Counted from the first letter of the stretch, positions 1-8,933 are shown. The stretch: 11,979 nucleotides of DNA from an uncultured Sutterella sp. (GCA_934255515.1 CAKQON010000056.1:1-11979), one strand, 5' to 3'. Notes: generated by a model not told the origin, from the letters alone. Numbers and translations are program-made.

Positions 1-70
1 TTTCCTGGCTGGCAAGGCTCTGCTCAAAGAGCTCAGCGAAGGATTCGGGCTTGTTGGTTTCGTTGGACAT
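1..70 (-). CDS. rpsA: 30S ribosomal protein S1, N-terminal fragment (cut by window edge)
   Basis: Seen: an ATG at 70-68 on the minus strand opens a frame to the window edge, 23 codons beginning MSNETNKPESFAELFEQSLA. Known: betaproteobacterial S1 begins with a short polar stretch followed by ESFAxLFEESL, before the first S1 RNA-binding domain; S1 binds mRNA on the 30S subunit and helps initiate translation of weakly structured or SD-poor messages. The position just downstream of cmk matches the conserved cmk-rpsA order. The bases just before the ATG are U/A-rich with no SD, which is usual for rpsA, whose translation is autoregulated by S1 in enterobacteria. Only the N-terminus is visible, so the call rests on this motif plus synteny. 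Confidence 0.88.
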   Translation of the reverse strand, partial: MSNETNKPESFAELFEQSLASQE

Positions 71-206
71 TGTGGAAAAAAATGTTTGGAAGCACGCCGC
101 ATCCCTGAATCTCTGGATGCAGGAACGGGCGGAGTTGATGGAAAAATACGGGCGGCTGTCCGCTAATCCGGACACCACCCGAAGGAAACGTTTATGTTAC
201 AGCAAC
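71..206 (-). promoter_or_regulatory. rpsA leader: two hairpins, no Shine-Dalgarno
   Basis: Between the cmk stop and the rpsA ATG there are 136 bases. Seen: a 6-bp stem at 158-163/170-175 (TGTCCG/CGGACA, 6-nt loop) and a 6-bp stem at 99-104/115-120 (GCATCC/GGATGC, 10-nt loop). The 25 bases before the ATG on the minus strand contain a run of seven T and no purine-rich SD. Known: in gammaproteobacteria the rpsA leader folds into hairpins, lacks a strong SD and is the site of S1 autorepression. Inference: this leader may work in a similar way. I cannot point to a clear -35/-10 pair, so transcription may come from the upstream operon or from an unrecognised promoter. Confidence 0.4.
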
Positions 207-863
207 TTAGCGAACGAGTTGCCACCAGTCGAGCACTTTTTTAACGACTTCGTCAATCGTCATGTCGGAAGTATCGAGAAGCTTTGCATCCTCTGCGGGT
301 TTGAGGGGCGCCGCGGCGCGTTCCCGGTCGCGCCGGTCGCGCTCCTCGAGGTCGCGCGTAAGCGCAGCCCGGTCGGCCTTAAGCCCTCTTGCCTCGAGCT
401 GCTTCGCGCGCCGCTCGGCCCGCACGGCAGCAGACGCCGTCATGAAAATCTTGAGGGGCGCCTCAGGGAAAACCACCGTTCCCATATCGCGTCCGTCAGC
501 AACAAGTCCGGGCGCTTCGGCAGCATTTCTCTGCAGATCAAAAAGCGCCTTTCTCACGCCCGGGATGGCGGCCACCTGAGAAGCGGCAACCCCCACCTTT
601 TCCGTGCGGATCGCTTCCGTCACATCGCTGCCTTCGAGCCAGATCCTTGAATCGCGAAAGAGGGGCTTCAGGTTCCTCGCGACCGCTTCCGCAGCGGGAC
701 CGTCGGAGAGGTCGATGCCGGCCTCAAGGGAAGCCAGCGCGGCAAGCCGGTAGAGCGCGCCGCTGTCGAGATAATGGAAGCCGAGCGCCCTGGCAGCGCG
801 TTCGGCAATCGTTCCCTTGCCGCTCGCGGCCGGTCCGTCAATGGTGATCACTGGTACGGTCAT
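207..863 (-). CDS. cmk: Cytidylate kinase (CMP/dCMP kinase)
   Basis: Phosphorylates CMP and dCMP with ATP in the cytoplasm to feed CTP and dCTP synthesis. Seen (218 aa): start MTVPVITIDGPAASGKGT with the P-loop GPAASGKGT at residues 10-18, the nucleotide-binding YLDSGALYR at 31-39, GRDMGTVVFP at 124-133, and the lid-like Arg-rich segment around 150-185. The length is typical of bacterial Cmk (about 220-230 aa). An upstream ATG at 905 overlaps the serC stop codon (ATGA), but it would add 14 non-conserved residues and has no SD. The ATG at 863 has AGAGGGA a few bases upstream and puts IDGPAASGKGT at the usual place, so I chose 863. It follows serC by 38 bp and precedes rpsA, so the genes are probably co-transcribed. 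Confidence 0.95.
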   Translation of the reverse strand: MTVPVITIDGPAASGKGTIAERAARALGFHYLDSGALYRLAALASLEAGIDLSDGPAAEAVARNLKPLFRDSRIWLEGSDVTEAIRTEKVGVAASQVAAIPGVRKALFDLQRNAAEAPGLVADGRDMGTVVFPEAPLKIFMTASAAVRAERRAKQLEARGLKADRAALTRDLEERDRRDRERAAAPLKPAEDAKLLDTSDMTIDEVVKKVLDWWQLVR

Positions 864-901
864 TTTTTCCCTCTCGCTAAGAAATCTGCAGCTCTCCGGC
901 C

Positions 902-2014
902 TCATGCCGGAACGACGATCTTCGTTTTGGCCGGATGCCGGACGGCAAAGTTCCTCATGAAGTCGGCGAGCTTCACCGCCCCCTCAATCGGCATGGCGTT
1001 GTATATGGAAGCCCGGATGCCGCCCACGGACCGGTGGCCCGCCAGATTAATGAACCCCTCTGCCGCAGCTTCCTTCACGAATACGCTCGTCAGCGCCTCA
1101 TCGCGAAGGCGAAAGACCACGTTGACGCGGCTTCTCGAACCCTCGGCGACATGCGACACATAGGTGTCGGGGAGTTCGCTGATGACGCTGTAGAGCTGCG
1201 ACGAGCGGACAAGCGCGCGGGCATTGAGCTTCTCGAGTCCGCCTTCATTCTCGATCCACTCCGCCATGAGGTTCGCGACATAGAGCTGAAAGACGGGCGG
1301 CGTATTGGGAACGCTGTCGGTACGGCTGTAGACGCCGTAGTTGAGAAGCGTCGGCACCTCGGCAGTCGCAAGACCGAGAAGATCGCGTCTGAGAATGACG
1401 ACCGAAAGACCGGCGATGCCAAAATTCTTCTGCGCGGCGGCCCAGATGAGGCCGAATCTATTGACGTCCACGGGCCTCGTCATGAAGTTGCTCGACATGT
1501 CCGCCACGAGCGGCACGTCGGGCGCGTCCGTCAGCATCGGAGGCGCAGGAAACTCCACGCCGTGAATGGTTTCGTTGTCGCAATAGGCGCAGTAGCTCGA
1601 TTCCGGAAGGACTTCGAGCTCTTCATTAGCGGGCGCTCTCGTGCCCGACCCGGAATAAGCGGTCTGCACGCGCCCGAAGCGGAGCGCTTCCTTTGCGGCC
1701 GCCTTGCTCCATGCGCCCGTGATGATGTAGGTCGAAAGCGTCCCGGCCCCCAGGAGATTCATGGGTACCATCGAAAACTGCATGCGCCCGCCGCCCTGGC
1801 AGAAAAGGATGTCGTAATTGTCGGGCACCTTGAGGAGCGAACGGATCCGCGCCTTCAGGTTACGCATGATCTCCGCAACCTGCGGTCCCCGGTGGCCGGC
1901 CTCGAGAATCGAAAAGCCGAGTCCCTGATAGTCGAGGAGCTCCGACTGGATCCGCGCGAGCACCGGTTCAGGCAGCATCGCCGGACCGGGAGCGAAATTG
2001 AAAGGTCGTTTCAT
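902..2014 (-). CDS. serC: Phosphoserine aminotransferase
   Basis: PLP-dependent class V aminotransferase converting 3-phosphohydroxypyruvate and glutamate to O-phosphoserine (serine synthesis); in many bacteria it also serves pyridoxal phosphate synthesis. Seen (370 aa; family about 360): NFAPGPAMLP at 6-15, GHRGPQV at 40-46 (usually HRSKEF-like), FCQGGGRMQF at 71-80, STYIITGAWS at 94-103, VADMSSNFMTRP at 170-181, and the PLP lysine K196 in AAAQKNFGIAGL. Start: an in-frame ATG exists 7 codons further upstream, but the ATG at 2014 has a strong SD (AAGGGGG) and leads directly into the conserved NFAPGP, so I use 2014. It lies downstream of gyrA (64-bp gap holding a hairpin) and directly upstream of cmk. 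pheA, hisC, tyrA and aroA, normally between serC and cmk, are absent. Confidence 0.95.
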   Translation of the reverse strand: MKRPFNFAPGPAMLPEPVLARIQSELLDYQGLGFSILEAGHRGPQVAEIMRNLKARIRSLLKVPDNYDILFCQGGGRMQFSMVPMNLLGAGTLSTYIITGAWSKAAAKEALRFGRVQTAYSGSGTRAPANEELEVLPESSYCAYCDNETIHGVEFPAPPMLTDAPDVPLVADMSSNFMTRPVDVNRFGLIWAAAQKNFGIAGLSVVILRRDLLGLATAEVPTLLNYGVYSRTDSVPNTPPVFQLYVANLMAEWIENEGGLEKLNARALVRSSQLYSVISELPDTYVSHVAEGSRSRVNVVFRLRDEALTSVFVKEAAAEGFINLAGHRSVGGIRASIYNAMPIEGAVKLADFMRNFAVRHPAKTKIVVPA

Positions 2015-2031
2015 GGGAACCCCCTTCAGAC

Positions 2032-2059
2032 TCAAGCCCGGCAGAAAGACCGGGCTTGA
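2032..2059 (-). other. Perfect 10-bp hairpin between gyrA and serC
   Basis: TCAAGCCCGG (2032-2041) pairs perfectly with CCGGGCTTGA (2050-2059), with an 8-nt loop. On the minus strand, the direction of transcription, the stem is followed by GTCTGAAGG rather than a U-run, so it is not a canonical intrinsic terminator. It ends 17 bases before the serC ATG, just ahead of the serC SD. Inference: it may act as a partial terminator, an RNA processing or stability element for gyrA mRNA, or a modulator of serC translation. Confidence 0.6.
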
Positions 2060-2078
2060 TCGTTGAGTGCGTGGTGAA

Positions 2079-4871
<2,793 letters not shown>

Positions 4872-5130
4872 CAGCTCACCTGTTAGAGATGCGCCGCTTC
4901 GATGTCAGCGCACAAAAGGCCGCGGGCGCCCCGAGGGCTCAACCGCATGCGCAACATTCGGAGCATGCATGCGGGAGCCGGCCGCCTGCGGCATTATCAG
5001 AAACGAGTTATTTTATCAGCTTCCATCCATTTTCCATCCCGCACGGACGGGCGTTGAGAGAACCTCTCCGAAGTCTCTCCGGCGCCTTCGCTCCCGCCGC
5101 AGTTTTCCTTTCCACTCGAAGAGAAAAGAA
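4872..5130. promoter_or_regulatory. Divergent gyrA / amidohydrolase intergenic region
   Basis: 259 bases between two divergently read genes, so promoters for both should lie here. Seen: an AT-rich patch at about 4993-5020 in otherwise GC-rich DNA. On the minus strand it contains GATAAT (4998-4993), a possible gyrA -10 with no convincing -35. On the plus strand it contains TTATTTTATC, which could be part of a -10 for the rightward gene. An inverted repeat CCGCATGC (4943-4950) / GCATGCGG (4967-4974), with a 16-base loop, lies in what would be the gyrA leader and could form an RNA hairpin. Promoter assignments are tentative. Confidence 0.35.
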
Positions 5131-6450
5131 GTGCTCAACGCAGATACGATCATTGAGGCCCGCTGGGTCATTCCTGTCGCCCCGAAGGGCGTCATTCTCG
5201 ATAACACGTCCGTCGTGATTTCCGACGGCCGGATCATCGATCTGCTTCCGATTTCCGAAGCGCGCACGAAGTACAGCGCCCCTGAAGTCGTTTCCCTTCC
5301 GGAGAGCGCGCTTCTCCCGGGGTTCGTCAATCTGCATTCCCATGCCGCCATGAATCTCGTGCGCGGCCTCGGCGCCGACCTTCCCCTCATGGACTGGCTC
5401 ACGAAGAAGATCTGGCCCGCCGAAGGCAAGCTCATGAGTCCGGAATTCGTGCGCGAGGGCTCGTGGCTCGCGGGTCTCGAAATGGCCGCAGGTGGCGTGA
5501 CGACAACGTCCGACCACTACTTCTTCCCTAAGGCCGCTGCCGAGGGGCTCCGTTCGGCGGGTCTTCGCTGCGCGGTCTCCGGCATCGTGATCGGCTTTCC
5601 CTCGGCCTGGGCGAAGAACGACGCCGAATACCTTGAAAAATCCGAGGCGCTCATCCGCGAGTTCGAAGGCGACCGCTTCATTCACGCCACCATCGCGCCC
5701 CACGCGCCCTATACGGTGTCGGATGACTCCCTCAAGGCCTGCGCGGCCATTTCAGACCGCTACGGCGTGCCGATTCACATGCATGTGAACGAAACTGCGG
5801 GAGAAGTGGCCAACAGCCTGCGCGACCACGGGGAACGCCCGATCGAGCGCCTTCGCCGCTGCGGCCTCCTGAACGACCGCCTTATTGCCGTGCACAGCGT
5901 GCATGCAAATGACGACGATATCCGCGCGATGGCGGCCGCCCGTTCAAGCGCCTGCCACTGCCCGTGCTCCAACCTGAAGCTTGCCTCGGGCTTCGCCCCC
6001 GTCGCGAAGTTCCTTGCCGCAGGCGTCAATCTCGGCATCGGCACCGACGGCGCTGCGAGCAACGACAAGCTCAACATGCTCGGCGAAACGCGCCTGGCGG
6101 CCATGCTTGCCAAAACCGTTGCGGGCGACCCCACCGCCGCTCCCGTCTTCGACATGCTCGAGGCGGCTACCCTCGGGGGCGCTCGCGCGCTCAAGTGGGA
6201 GAGGGAAATCGGCTCTCTTGAAAAGGGGAAGGCTGCCGACATGTTTGCCATTTGTCTTAGCACTCCGGAGTCGCTTCCTGTACAGGACCCCGCCGCACAG
6301 ATTCTTTATTCGGCCGGGCGCGAATGCATTACGCACACCTGGGTGGACGGAAGCCTCATCATGGAAAAGTCTCAGAAGACGGTCTATCCCGATCCTCAGG
6401 CGCTTGAGCGCGCCCGATCGCTCGCCGCCAAGTGGCAGAGTCGAATTTGA
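5131..6450 (+). CDS. mtaD: Amidohydrolase, probable 5-methylthioadenosine / S-adenosylhomocysteine deaminase (TRZ/ATZ family)
   Basis: Zinc-dependent deaminase of the amidohydrolase superfamily; best guess is deamination of MTA/SAH in purine and methionine salvage. Seen (439 aa; family about 430-450): metal ligands H69 and H71 in NLHSHAAMNLVRG, LPLMDWL at 84-90, HMHVNE at 216-221 giving H218 and E221, H255 in AVHSVH, CPCSNLKLASG at 278-287, and metal Asp306 in GTDGAASND. These match the layout of characterised MTA/SAH deaminases. Start: no ATG fits. GTG at 5131 gives VLNADTIIEARWVIPV, where the family normally begins, with a weak purine-rich SD (GAGAAAAGAA). The frame stays open back into gyrA, but that part is antisense to gyrA and lacks family features. 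Its place beside gyrA matches the Pseudomonas arrangement. Other substrates (guanine, cytosine or s-triazine-like) cannot be excluded. Confidence 0.82.
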   Translation: MLNADTIIEARWVIPVAPKGVILDNTSVVISDGRIIDLLPISEARTKYSAPEVVSLPESALLPGFVNLHSHAAMNLVRGLGADLPLMDWLTKKIWPAEGKLMSPEFVREGSWLAGLEMAAGGVTTTSDHYFFPKAAAEGLRSAGLRCAVSGIVIGFPSAWAKNDAEYLEKSEALIREFEGDRFIHATIAPHAPYTVSDDSLKACAAISDRYGVPIHMHVNETAGEVANSLRDHGERPIERLRRCGLLNDRLIAVHSVHANDDDIRAMAAARSSACHCPCSNLKLASGFAPVAKFLAAGVNLGIGTDGAASNDKLNMLGETRLAAMLAKTVAGDPTAAPVFDMLEAATLGGARALKWEREIGSLEKGKAADMFAICLSTPESLPVQDPAAQILYSAGRECITHTWVDGSLIMEKSQKTVYPDPQALERARSLAAKWQSRI

Positions 6451-6464
6451 TATTCCGATTCAGC

Positions 6465-6506
6465 TTTCCTGTCGCTGAGCATCCGATGCCGGGCCGCGGC
6501 AGGAAA
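6465..6506. other. Branched inverted repeat after the amidohydrolase gene
   Basis: TTTCCTGTCG (6465-6474) pairs with CGGCAGGAAA (6497-6506), 10 bp with one wobble. Inside lies a second small stem GCAT-CCG-ATGC (6479-6489). The plus-strand 3' flank is A-rich rather than U-rich, so this is not a normal intrinsic terminator for the upstream gene. It may be a 3'-end stability structure. Confidence 0.45.
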
Positions 6507-6538
6507 AACATTCGAAATTAAAACGCTCATCATTGATC

Positions 6539-6574
6539 TTGATACAAAGCTTCTCGAAGTGCTTTGTCTATAAT
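6539..6574 (+). promoter_or_regulatory. ompA promoter with inverted repeat in the spacer
   Basis: TATAAT at 6569-6574 is a perfect -10. Immediately upstream is a 24-bp inverted repeat: ACAAAGC (6544-6550) and GCTTTGT (6561-6567), with an inner TTC-TC-GAA. No good -35 lies at 16-18 bp. A TTGATA at 6539-6544 would need a 24-bp spacer, too long for a normal sigma-70 promoter. Expected transcription start is about 6581, giving a leader of about 155 nt before ompA. Inference: the repeat is an operator or activator site. Confidence 0.6.
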
Positions 6575-6581
6575 GGGCGAC

Positions 6582-6737
6582 ACTTAAAAATCTTCCCATG
6601 CTGACCCGAACCGCCGCCCTTAAATGCTGCGAGCGGTCGAGGATCAGCTTGATTTCCCACTGCGGGATGACCAGTCAGTGCCGTCTAAAGAAAGGACAGG
6701 CATTCTTCCTCGTCCTGTTTCCTAAAAGGATCCTCAA
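6582..6737 (+). promoter_or_regulatory. Long ompA 5' leader with an overlapping short ORF
   Basis: About 155 bases separate the likely start of transcription from the ompA ATG. Seen: an ATG at 6598 opens a 47-codon frame (MLTRTAALKCCERSRISLIS...) whose TGA at 6739-6741 overlaps the ompA ATG as ATGA. It has no SD of its own and I do not recognise the peptide, so it may be chance. The ompA SD is AAAGGA at 6725-6730. AGGAC near 6693 can pair with GTCCT near 6712. Long leaders are common on ompA mRNAs, where they set mRNA stability and are sRNA targets. Confidence 0.4.
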
Positions 6738-7409
6738 ATGAAGACTTCCGCGAAGCTTTGTGGCATTGCCGCCGCTCTTCTTCTCGCTGCTTCCTTCAAT
6801 GCTTCTGCCGCTGAAGCCGTGAACCCCTACGTTCATTCCTCCTCCGGCCAGATCGTTAAGAACAGCACCGATCTTTGCTGGCGCACCGGCTTCTGGACCC
6901 CGGCTCTCGCCGAGGCGATGGGCGTTGACGGTGCCGGCTGCGCTTGCGATGCCGACATCCTCGACAAGCAGGCCTGCACCGCTGTTGAAGCCCCTGTTGC
7001 CACGAAGTCCGCTGAAAAGGTGACCTTCTCGGCCGACACGCTCTTCAACTTCGACCGCGCCACGCTCAAGCCCGAAGGCCAGGCCGTCCTTGACGACCTC
7101 GTCTCCCGCATCGCCGGCGTTGACATCGAAGTCATCCTCTCGACCGGCTATGCCGACCGTATCGGCAAGCCCGCCTACAACGAGAAGCTCTCGCAGCGTC
7201 GTGCTGACGCCGTCAAGGCCTACCTCGTTCAGAAGGGTGTTGATGCCGCTCTGATCAAGACCGAAGGCAAGGGCTCCGCTGACCCGGTCGTCAACTGCCC
7301 GAACCCCTCCAAGGCCGGTCAGATCAAGAACTTCCGCGCGCTCGTTGACTGCCTGCAGCCCAACCGCCGCGCCGTCGTTGAAGTTGTCGGCTCCCGTCCG
7401 GCCATGTAA
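6738..7409 (+). CDS. ompA: OmpA-family outer membrane / peptidoglycan-binding protein
   Basis: Probably links the outer membrane to peptidoglycan. Seen (223 aa): a signal peptide (residues 1-25: MKTSAK, hydrophobic core, ASA-A cleavage near 24/25), then a betaproteobacterial-type segment with NSTDLCWRTGFWTPA (42-56), then a C-terminal OmpA domain from about 94. That domain has FNFDRATLKPEG (103-114) and the peptidoglycan-binding pair D140 (GYADRIG) and R155 (LSQRRADAVKAYL), 15 residues apart as in known OmpA domains. The eight-strand N-terminal barrel of E. coli OmpA is absent, as in short betaproteobacterial OmpAs. The mature protein has six Cys (47, 68, 70, 80, 187, 205). Codon choice is strongly biased, suggesting high expression. 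SD AAAGGA; own promoter upstream and strong terminator downstream, so monocistronic. Confidence 0.92.
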   Translation: MKTSAKLCGIAAALLLAASFNASAAEAVNPYVHSSSGQIVKNSTDLCWRTGFWTPALAEAMGVDGAGCACDADILDKQACTAVEAPVATKSAEKVTFSADTLFNFDRATLKPEGQAVLDDLVSRIAGVDIEVILSTGYADRIGKPAYNEKLSQRRADAVKAYLVQKGVDAALIKTEGKGSADPVVNCPNPSKAGQIKNFRALVDCLQPNRRAVVEVVGSRPAM

Positions 7410-7450
7410 TCTTCCTCAGATGCCCCATGCATCTGTAGGCTGATCGCAAC

Positions 7451-7484
7451 AAAGCCCCTGTCTATCGGCAGGGGCTTTCCTTTA
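7451..7484 (+). terminator. Intrinsic terminator of ompA
   Basis: AAAGCCCCTG (7451-7460) pairs perfectly with CAGGGGCTTT (7469-7478), extendable by two inner pairs to a TATC tetraloop. It is followed by CCTTTATG. It lies 41 bases after the ompA stop and 19 bases before the next gene. Confidence 0.88.
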
Positions 7485-7502
7485 TGTGAAAAAAAAGAAA
7501 TC

Positions 7503-8159
7503 ATGATCCCCGGCCTCTTTCTTTTCGACCTTGACGGAACGCTCGTCGATACCGCGCCCGATCTCGGAGGCGCCGTGAACGACATGCGCATTGCCCGCGG
7601 GCTTGAGCCGCTGCCGCTCGACCTCCTTCGCGAACCTGCCGGCCACGGCGCGCCGAAGCTCCTCAAGGCAGCCCTCAACATGGAAACGACGGACCCGCAG
7701 TATCCGGAAATGCGCGCGGAGTTTCTGAGGAACTACGCTGCGCGGGGCGTATCCCATTCGCCGCTCTTTGCCGGAATCCGGGAGCTTCTCGAAGCGCTCC
7801 GGGAAATGCACGTTCCCATGGGCGTCGTCACCAATAAGCCTCAGGAACTCGCCGACAGGGTCTGCCGGGAACTTGATCTCAAGGGCTTCATGGAAGTCGT
7901 GATCGGCCTCAGGCCCGAGGGCACGAAACTGAAGCCCGCCCCGGATTCGCTTCTTCTGGCGCTCAGGGAGACCGGGATGCCCGCGGAAAAAACTCTCTAT
8001 GCGGGCGACAACACCAAGGATGCGCTGGCCGCTCAGGCGGCAGGAATCCCCTTTGCCTTTGTCGCCTGGGGCTGCCAGCAGGAACTCCCTGATAGAGCGC
8101 TCTATGAGTGCGCTGCCCAGACCCCTGCAGACCTCATCTCCTGGCTGCTCCGGCGATAA
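7503..8159 (+). CDS. gph: HAD-family phosphatase, phosphoglycolate phosphatase (Gph) or MupP-like
   Basis: Haloacid dehalogenase-type phosphatase; likely removes phosphate from 2-phosphoglycolate or, as in Pseudomonas MupP, from N-acetylmuramate 6-phosphate during wall recycling. Seen (218 aa; family 215-230): motif I DLDGTLVDT with nucleophile D9 and acid D11, a helical cap (about 18-85), motif II VVTNK with T110, motif III lysine K144 (KLKPAP), and motif IV GDNTKD with D169 and D173. The ATG at 7503 has only a weak SD (AAAGAAATC). It lies just beyond the ompA terminator with no clear promoter, so it may depend on read-through. Neighbours usual in relatives (ompA-ubiG-gph-gyrA) support the assignment, but ubiG is missing. 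The substrate cannot be settled from sequence. Confidence 0.85.
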   Translation: MIPGLFLFDLDGTLVDTAPDLGGAVNDMRIARGLEPLPLDLLREPAGHGAPKLLKAALNMETTDPQYPEMRAEFLRNYAARGVSHSPLFAGIRELLEALREMHVPMGVVTNKPQELADRVCRELDLKGFMEVVIGLRPEGTKLKPAPDSLLLALRETGMPAEKTLYAGDNTKDALAAQAAGIPFAFVAWGCQQELPDRALYECAAQTPADLISWLLRR

Positions 8160-8162
8160 CCC

Positions 8163-8178
8163 AGGCCCGAGGGGCTTT
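8163..8178 (+). terminator. Short hairpin after the phosphatase gene, possible weak terminator
   Basis: AGGCCC-GAG-GGGCTT (8163-8177) forms a 6-bp stem including one wobble, followed by the T-rich TTGATTTGTTGTG. A second tiny stem GTTGT/ACAAC follows near 8184-8197. Weak but well placed, four bases after the stop codon. Confidence 0.4.
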
Positions 8179-8250
8179 GATTTGTTGTGTAAACAACCTT
8201 CGGTTACTTTGCGTTTCAGACCATTCCTGCACTACCGGGCGTCTTCAGGG

Positions 8251-8256
8251 TATGAT
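8251..8256 (+). promoter_or_regulatory. Probable -10 box of ssrA
   Basis: TATGAT ends 16 bases before the mature tmRNA 5' end, leaving room for a short 5' leader removed by RNase P. The -35 is poor (CTGCAC near 8227 with an 18-bp spacer). Confidence 0.45.
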
Positions 8257-8272
8257 TCGCGTCACCACATCC

Positions 8273-8635
8273 GGGGGCGCCTTGGTTTCGACGAGGATAC
8301 TGACGCTGTCCGGTGCATGCCGAGGTGCAGTCACCTCGTAAATCCGCTGCAATCAATTAAACGCCAACAACAAGCGTTTCGCTCTCGCGGCTTAATCCCG
8401 CGGGATGCTGCACTGATTTGACTTTGGGTCAGGCAGGGCAACCTGCAGCAGCATCAAATTACAAAGCCTAGGTTCGCCGGCTGTCGTCGACGGCGTTCCG
8501 AAACTTAGATGACTGGGCAGCCGCTGGCCCGCCGATTGGCAAAACGGCTGTCGAGATCCAAATCATTCGGCTACGCATGTAGATCCGCCAGAAAACGATT
8601 TTCGGACGCGGGTTCAACTCCCGCCGCCTCCACCA
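8273..8635 (+). ncRNA. ssrA: tmRNA (10Sa RNA), one-piece
   Basis: Rescues ribosomes stalled on broken mRNAs, with SmpB, and tags the nascent peptide for proteolysis. Seen: 5' GGGGGCG (8273-8279) pairs with 3' CGCCTCC just before the discriminator A and encoded CCA (8633-8635). The D-like region TTGGTTTCGACGAGGAT and T-arm GCGGGTTCAACTCCCGC flank the body. The resume codon is GCC at 8363 and the tag reading frame 8363-8395 encodes ANNKRFALAA then TAA. Length 363 nt, normal for a standard one-piece tmRNA. It is followed by a strong terminator. The tag ends in the RFALAA typical of betaproteobacteria, but its start is NNK instead of the familiar NDE (ANDERFALAA in Bordetella-type tags). Confidence 0.97.
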
Positions 8636-8640
8636 ATTTC

Positions 8641-8678
8641 AAATCCCAGACTGCTTCTCAGCGTCTGGGATTTTTCTT
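8641..8678 (+). terminator. Intrinsic terminator of ssrA
   Basis: AAATCCCAGAC (8641-8651) pairs perfectly with GTCTGGGATTT (8663-8673), an 11-bp stem, followed by TTCTTT. It begins five bases after the tmRNA CCA. Confidence 0.92.
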
Positions 8679-8933
8679 TATCCACTTCTCTCACAGGCAA
8701 TCCAACAAACTTGATCATTTCATAGCGATTCACATCATCCCATAACGTCTCATCCAAGCTCACGTTTTATGATGGGTTGTTAACGGTCAGCGCTATGGGA
8801 CCGGCCGGGTAAACAGAACCGCCGCAGGAAGCCCTTCGATGCAAATTGCGAGCAAATGTTCAAATTTCTCCTCTTCCTTCCCCCGAGCCGATAATGTTCT
8901 AAACACATATCACTACCGAAACAGGAATTCTCT
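8679..8933. other. AT-richer spacer between ssrA and the DUF748 gene
   Basis: No confident gene. On the minus strand a 49-codon open frame (8763-8614, GTG start) reads VSLDETLWDDVNRYEMIKFV... before running through the terminator into the tmRNA 3' end. The stretch 8680-8765 is clearly AT-richer than its surroundings and could be a relic of foreign DNA next to the tmRNA gene, but I do not recognise the peptide. GATAAT at 8890-8895 could be a -10 for the downstream gene, with no clear -35. No copy of the tmRNA 3' end (attachment-site duplication) is visible in the window. Confidence 0.4.

Noticed and set aside
864..905. Longer cmk start at ATG 905 overlapping the serC stop
   Set aside because: No SD and 14 extra residues before the conserved IDGPAASGKGT; ATG 863 has a good SD. 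The ATGA overlap is probably coincidental.
935..2059. A 374-codon plus-strand frame antisense to serC
   Set aside because: Shadow of serC codon bias; no recognisable motif, and serC is certain on the opposite strand.
6465..6506. Hairpin after the amidohydrolase as a rho-independent terminator
   Set aside because: The stem is good, but the downstream flank on the plus strand is A-rich with no U-run; kept only as an unexplained inverted repeat.
8108..8421. Open frames across the gph end and the ssrA gene
   Set aside because: They run through a clear tmRNA with complete acceptor stem, tag frame and T-arm; non-coding apart from the tag.
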